From assembly GCA_964587525.1 (NCBI GenBank), contig CAZPLZ010000152.1, positions 1 to 8,100 on the forward strand: a DNA stretch of 8,100 bases, written 5' to 3'. How positions within the stretch are numbered: the first letter of the stretch is position 1; the number at the start of each line of letters is the position of its first letter. The position numbers and the translations under genes are program-made. The notes beneath the pieces are model-generated. The model did no database searches and was not told the DNA's origin. It saw nothing but the letters and a program-made list of their open reading frames with translations. Below, in pieces: positions 6,605-8,100 of the stretch. The stretch comes from CAZPLZ01 sp964587525. Its GTDB lineage: Bacteria; Oederibacteriota; CAKKQC01.

Positions 6605-6606
6605 CC

Positions 6607-7968
6607 ATGAGCAAGCTCGCCGCCATCCGGTTTGTCTGCCAGGCCTGCGGGTACAGCTCGCCCAAATGGCTGGGCCGCTGCCCGGGCTGCCAGGGGTGGA
6701 ACACGCTGGTGGAAGAGCGCGCTGCGGGCCCAGCAGTCGGAGGGCGGGTATCCTCCGGGCCGGCGGAGGTGATGTGGCTTAACGCCGTGGCCGATGCGGA
6801 CGCGGACCGGACTGGGACCGGTCTTAAGGAATTTGACCGGGTGCTGGGTGGAGGCTTGGTGCCAGGCTCATTCGTCCTGATCGGCGGCGATCCGGGGGTC
6901 GGGAAATCCACCCTGCTCCTGCAGGCGGCCGCGCACCTGGCTGTAACCTGCCCGCCGGTTCTCTACGTGTCAGCGGAGGAGTCACCTGCACAGGTGAAGT
7001 TGCGGGCGTCCAGGTTGGGCGTGCCAGGTGAAGGCCTGGCGGTGCTCGCGGAAACCCGGGTGGAGGTCATCGAGGACGCGGTGAATAAGCTCAAACCCAG
7101 AGCCGCCGTGATTGACTCTATTCAAACGATCTGGAGCGAGGGGATGGGCACGGCGCCGGGGAGCGTCGGGCAGGTGCGGGAGTGTGCGGGCCAGTTGTTG
7201 CGGCTCGCCAAGACCGGCGGGTGCGCGCTGCTGGTGGTCTGCCATGTCACCAAGGATGGCATGCTGGCTGGTCCCAAGACGCTGGAGCACCTGGCGGACT
7301 GCGTGCTCTCGTTCGAGGGCGACCGGCATCACCTCTACCGCATCTTGCGGGCGGTCAAAAATCGGTTCGGCTCCACCAGCGAGATCGGCGTGTTTGAAAT
7401 GACCGGCGCAGGGCTTTCCGAGGTGGCCAACGTGGGTGAACTCTTCCTGCCCAGTTCGGACAAGCCTGCGGCAGGACGGTCGGTGACGGCCTGCATGGAG
7501 GGGAGCCGGCCGCTCCTCGTGGAAGTGCAGGCGCTGGTGTGCTCCGCCGCGTATGGGATGCCGCAGCGGCGCAGCGCGGGACTGGACAACAACCGGCTGG
7601 CCATCCTGCTCGCGGTGCTGGAGAAGCGGATGGGGTACCACCTCTCCGGGTCGGACGTGTTTTTGAACGTGGCGGGTGGGCTGCTGGTGGAGGAGCCGGC
7701 GGCGGACCTGGCCTGTGCGCTTGCGATCGTTTCGGCGTTCAAGGAGCGCCCGCTTCAACGGGCGGTGTTGATGGGCGAGGTGGGGCTGGCGGGAGAAGTG
7801 CGGCCCGTGATCCACCTGGAGCGCCGGCTGGAGGAGGCTGCCAGGCTGGGGTTCCGACGCTGTGTGATCCCCTTGGAGAACCGGCGAAGCCTCGCGGGGT
7901 CTCCCCCCGGACTGACCGTGGAGGGTGTGGAAGATCTCGCGCAGGCGGTTCAGTTGGTGATCGCTTAA
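6607..7968 (+). CDS. radA: DNA repair protein RadA (Sms)
   Basis: RadA is a DnaB-like ATPase that promotes branch migration and processing of recombination intermediates together with RecA. The 453-aa product has the complete family layout. A zinc finger has Cys11, Cys14, Cys25 and Cys28 (CQACGYSSPKWLGRCPGC). A RecA-type ATPase core has Walker A GGDPGVGKS at 93-101 (Lys100) and Walker B AAVIDSIQTI with Asp170. The RadA-specific KNRFG motif is at 251-255. A C-terminal Lon-protease-like domain spans about 300-450 and includes RRSAGLDNNRLAILLAVL, followed by EEPAADLACALA; the latter replaces the Lon catalytic Ser region and lacks the protease serine, as usual for RadA. Length matches the family. 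The ATG sits 2 nt after a perfect inverted repeat, with no convincing Shine-Dalgarno motif. It is probably the last gene of the main cluster, since a 94-nt gap follows. Confidence 0.97.
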   Translation: MSKLAAIRFVCQACGYSSPKWLGRCPGCQGWNTLVEERAAGPAVGGRVSSGPAEVMWLNAVADADADRTGTGLKEFDRVLGGGLVPGSFVLIGGDPGVGKSTLLLQAAAHLAVTCPPVLYVSAEESPAQVKLRASRLGVPGEGLAVLAETRVEVIEDAVNKLKPRAAVIDSIQTIWSEGMGTAPGSVGQVRECAGQLLRLAKTGGCALLVVCHVTKDGMLAGPKTLEHLADCVLSFEGDRHHLYRILRAVKNRFGSTSEIGVFEMTGAGLSEVANVGELFLPSSDKPAAGRSVTACMEGSRPLLVEVQALVCSAAYGMPQRRSAGLDNNRLAILLAVLEKRMGYHLSGSDVFLNVAGGLLVEEPAADLACALAIVSAFKERPLQRAVLMGEVGLAGEVRPVIHLERRLEEAARLGFRRCVIPLENRRSLAGSPPGLTVEGVEDLAQAVQLVIA

Positions 7969-8008
7969 ATGGGCTTCATGCATATGCAGGAAGCTGTTAC
8001 GTCATATC

Positions 8009-8044
8009 GGGGCTGCCGGTTTATCATGATTGCCTGGCGGCCCT
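8009..8044 (+). other. Stem-loop between radA and the next gene
   Basis: GGGGCTGCCGG (8009-8019) can pair with CTGGCGGCCCT (8034-8044) in an 11-bp stem. Eight pairs are Watson-Crick and three are G-U; the loop is 14 nt. The loop itself contains the 8-base palindrome ATCATGAT. No T-run follows, so it does not look like a standard intrinsic terminator. The right arm ends 4 nt before a ribosome binding site. It could be a weak terminator, an mRNA-stabilising 3' end for radA, or a translational control element. Confidence 0.45.
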
Positions 8045-8048
8045 CATC

Positions 8049-8055
8049 AAAGGAG
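8049..8055 (+). promoter_or_regulatory. Strong ribosome binding site for the gene at the right edge
   Basis: AAAGGAG lies 7 nt before the ATG at 8063. It is the best Shine-Dalgarno match in the window and is the main evidence that a real gene starts there. Confidence 0.7.
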
Positions 8056-8062
8056 TTGAGTC

Positions 8063-8100
8063 ATGAAAAATTATTGGTGGATCAAATTGATAGTCGTAAT
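8063..8100 (+). CDS. Start of an unidentified gene, probably secreted or membrane-anchored
   Basis: Only twelve complete codons are visible: MKNYWWIKLIVV. A short positive start followed by hydrophobic residues looks like a signal peptide or first membrane segment. SecD and many small membrane proteins begin in this way, but twelve residues do not allow identification. The reading frame is open to the window edge. It has a strong ribosome binding site, and the visible part is AT-rich (10 G/C in 38 bases), quite unlike the upstream genes. Whether it is co-transcribed with radA is unclear because a stem-loop lies between them. Confidence 0.6.
   Translation, partial: MKNYWWIKLIVV

Noticed and set aside
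6063..7983. Long - strand open frames over mlaD and radA (6063-6911 and 6982-7983)
   Set aside because: They are complementary to conserved MCE and RadA sequence, show no family features, and one crosses the mlaD-radA junction without regard to it.
7539..8066. 175-aa + strand open frame overlapping the end of radA and the gap after it
   Set aside because: It lies out of frame within the conserved Lon-like domain of RadA and is a low-complexity Gly/Ala/Arg-rich translation. Its last codons fall on the start of the next gene by chance.
1..8100. Search for defence, CRISPR, prophage, toxin-antitoxin or mobile elements
   Set aside because: No direct repeat arrays, terminal inverted repeats, transposase, integrase or small paired genes were seen; every gene is a recognised housekeeping family except the partial one at the edge.

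Overview
The window is a GC-rich stretch of an ordinary bacterial chromosome. Ten complete or nearly complete genes, and the first codons of an eleventh, all lie on the + strand. The order begins with the widespread core block rpsF-ssb-rpsR-rplI-dnaB (ribosomal proteins, single-strand DNA binding, replicative helicase). It continues with alr (D-alanine for peptidoglycan), three genes of an MlaE/MlaF/MlaD lipid transporter, and radA (DNA repair). The Mla/MCE genes point to a diderm (Gram-negative type) bacterium. The phylum cannot be fixed from this sequence alone; a lineage outside the best-studied Proteobacteria seems likely from the gene order, but that is inference.

Layout: 1-322 rpsF (5' end cut by the window edge); 347-793 ssb; 805-1092 rpsR; 1094-1561 rplI; 1558-2973 dnaB; 2999-4090 alr; 4080-4922 mlaE; 4923-5690 mlaF; 5712-6587 mlaD; 6607-7968 radA; 7969-8062 a short gap with a strong stem-loop; 8063 onward the start of an unidentified gene with a signal-peptide-like N-terminus. 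Gaps between genes up to radA are at most 25 nt, and two pairs overlap (rplI/dnaB by 4 nt, alr/mlaE by 11 nt). Co-transcription and translational coupling are therefore likely along most of the window. No stretch over 300 bases lacks a gene. I see no tRNA, rRNA, CRISPR, insertion sequence or attachment site.

The genes fall into three functional groups: translation and DNA replication (rpsF, ssb, rpsR, rplI, dnaB), envelope building (alr for the wall, mlaEFD for outer-membrane lipid traffic) and recombinational repair (radA). I found no convincing evidence of an undescribed system. The points worth a second look are small: an SSB without the usual aromatic C-terminal tip, an alr whose only NTG start cuts off a conserved Trp and sits in a small hairpin, a perfect 14-bp inverted repeat just before the radA start, and a stem-loop plus strong ribosome binding site and AT-rich start at the right edge.
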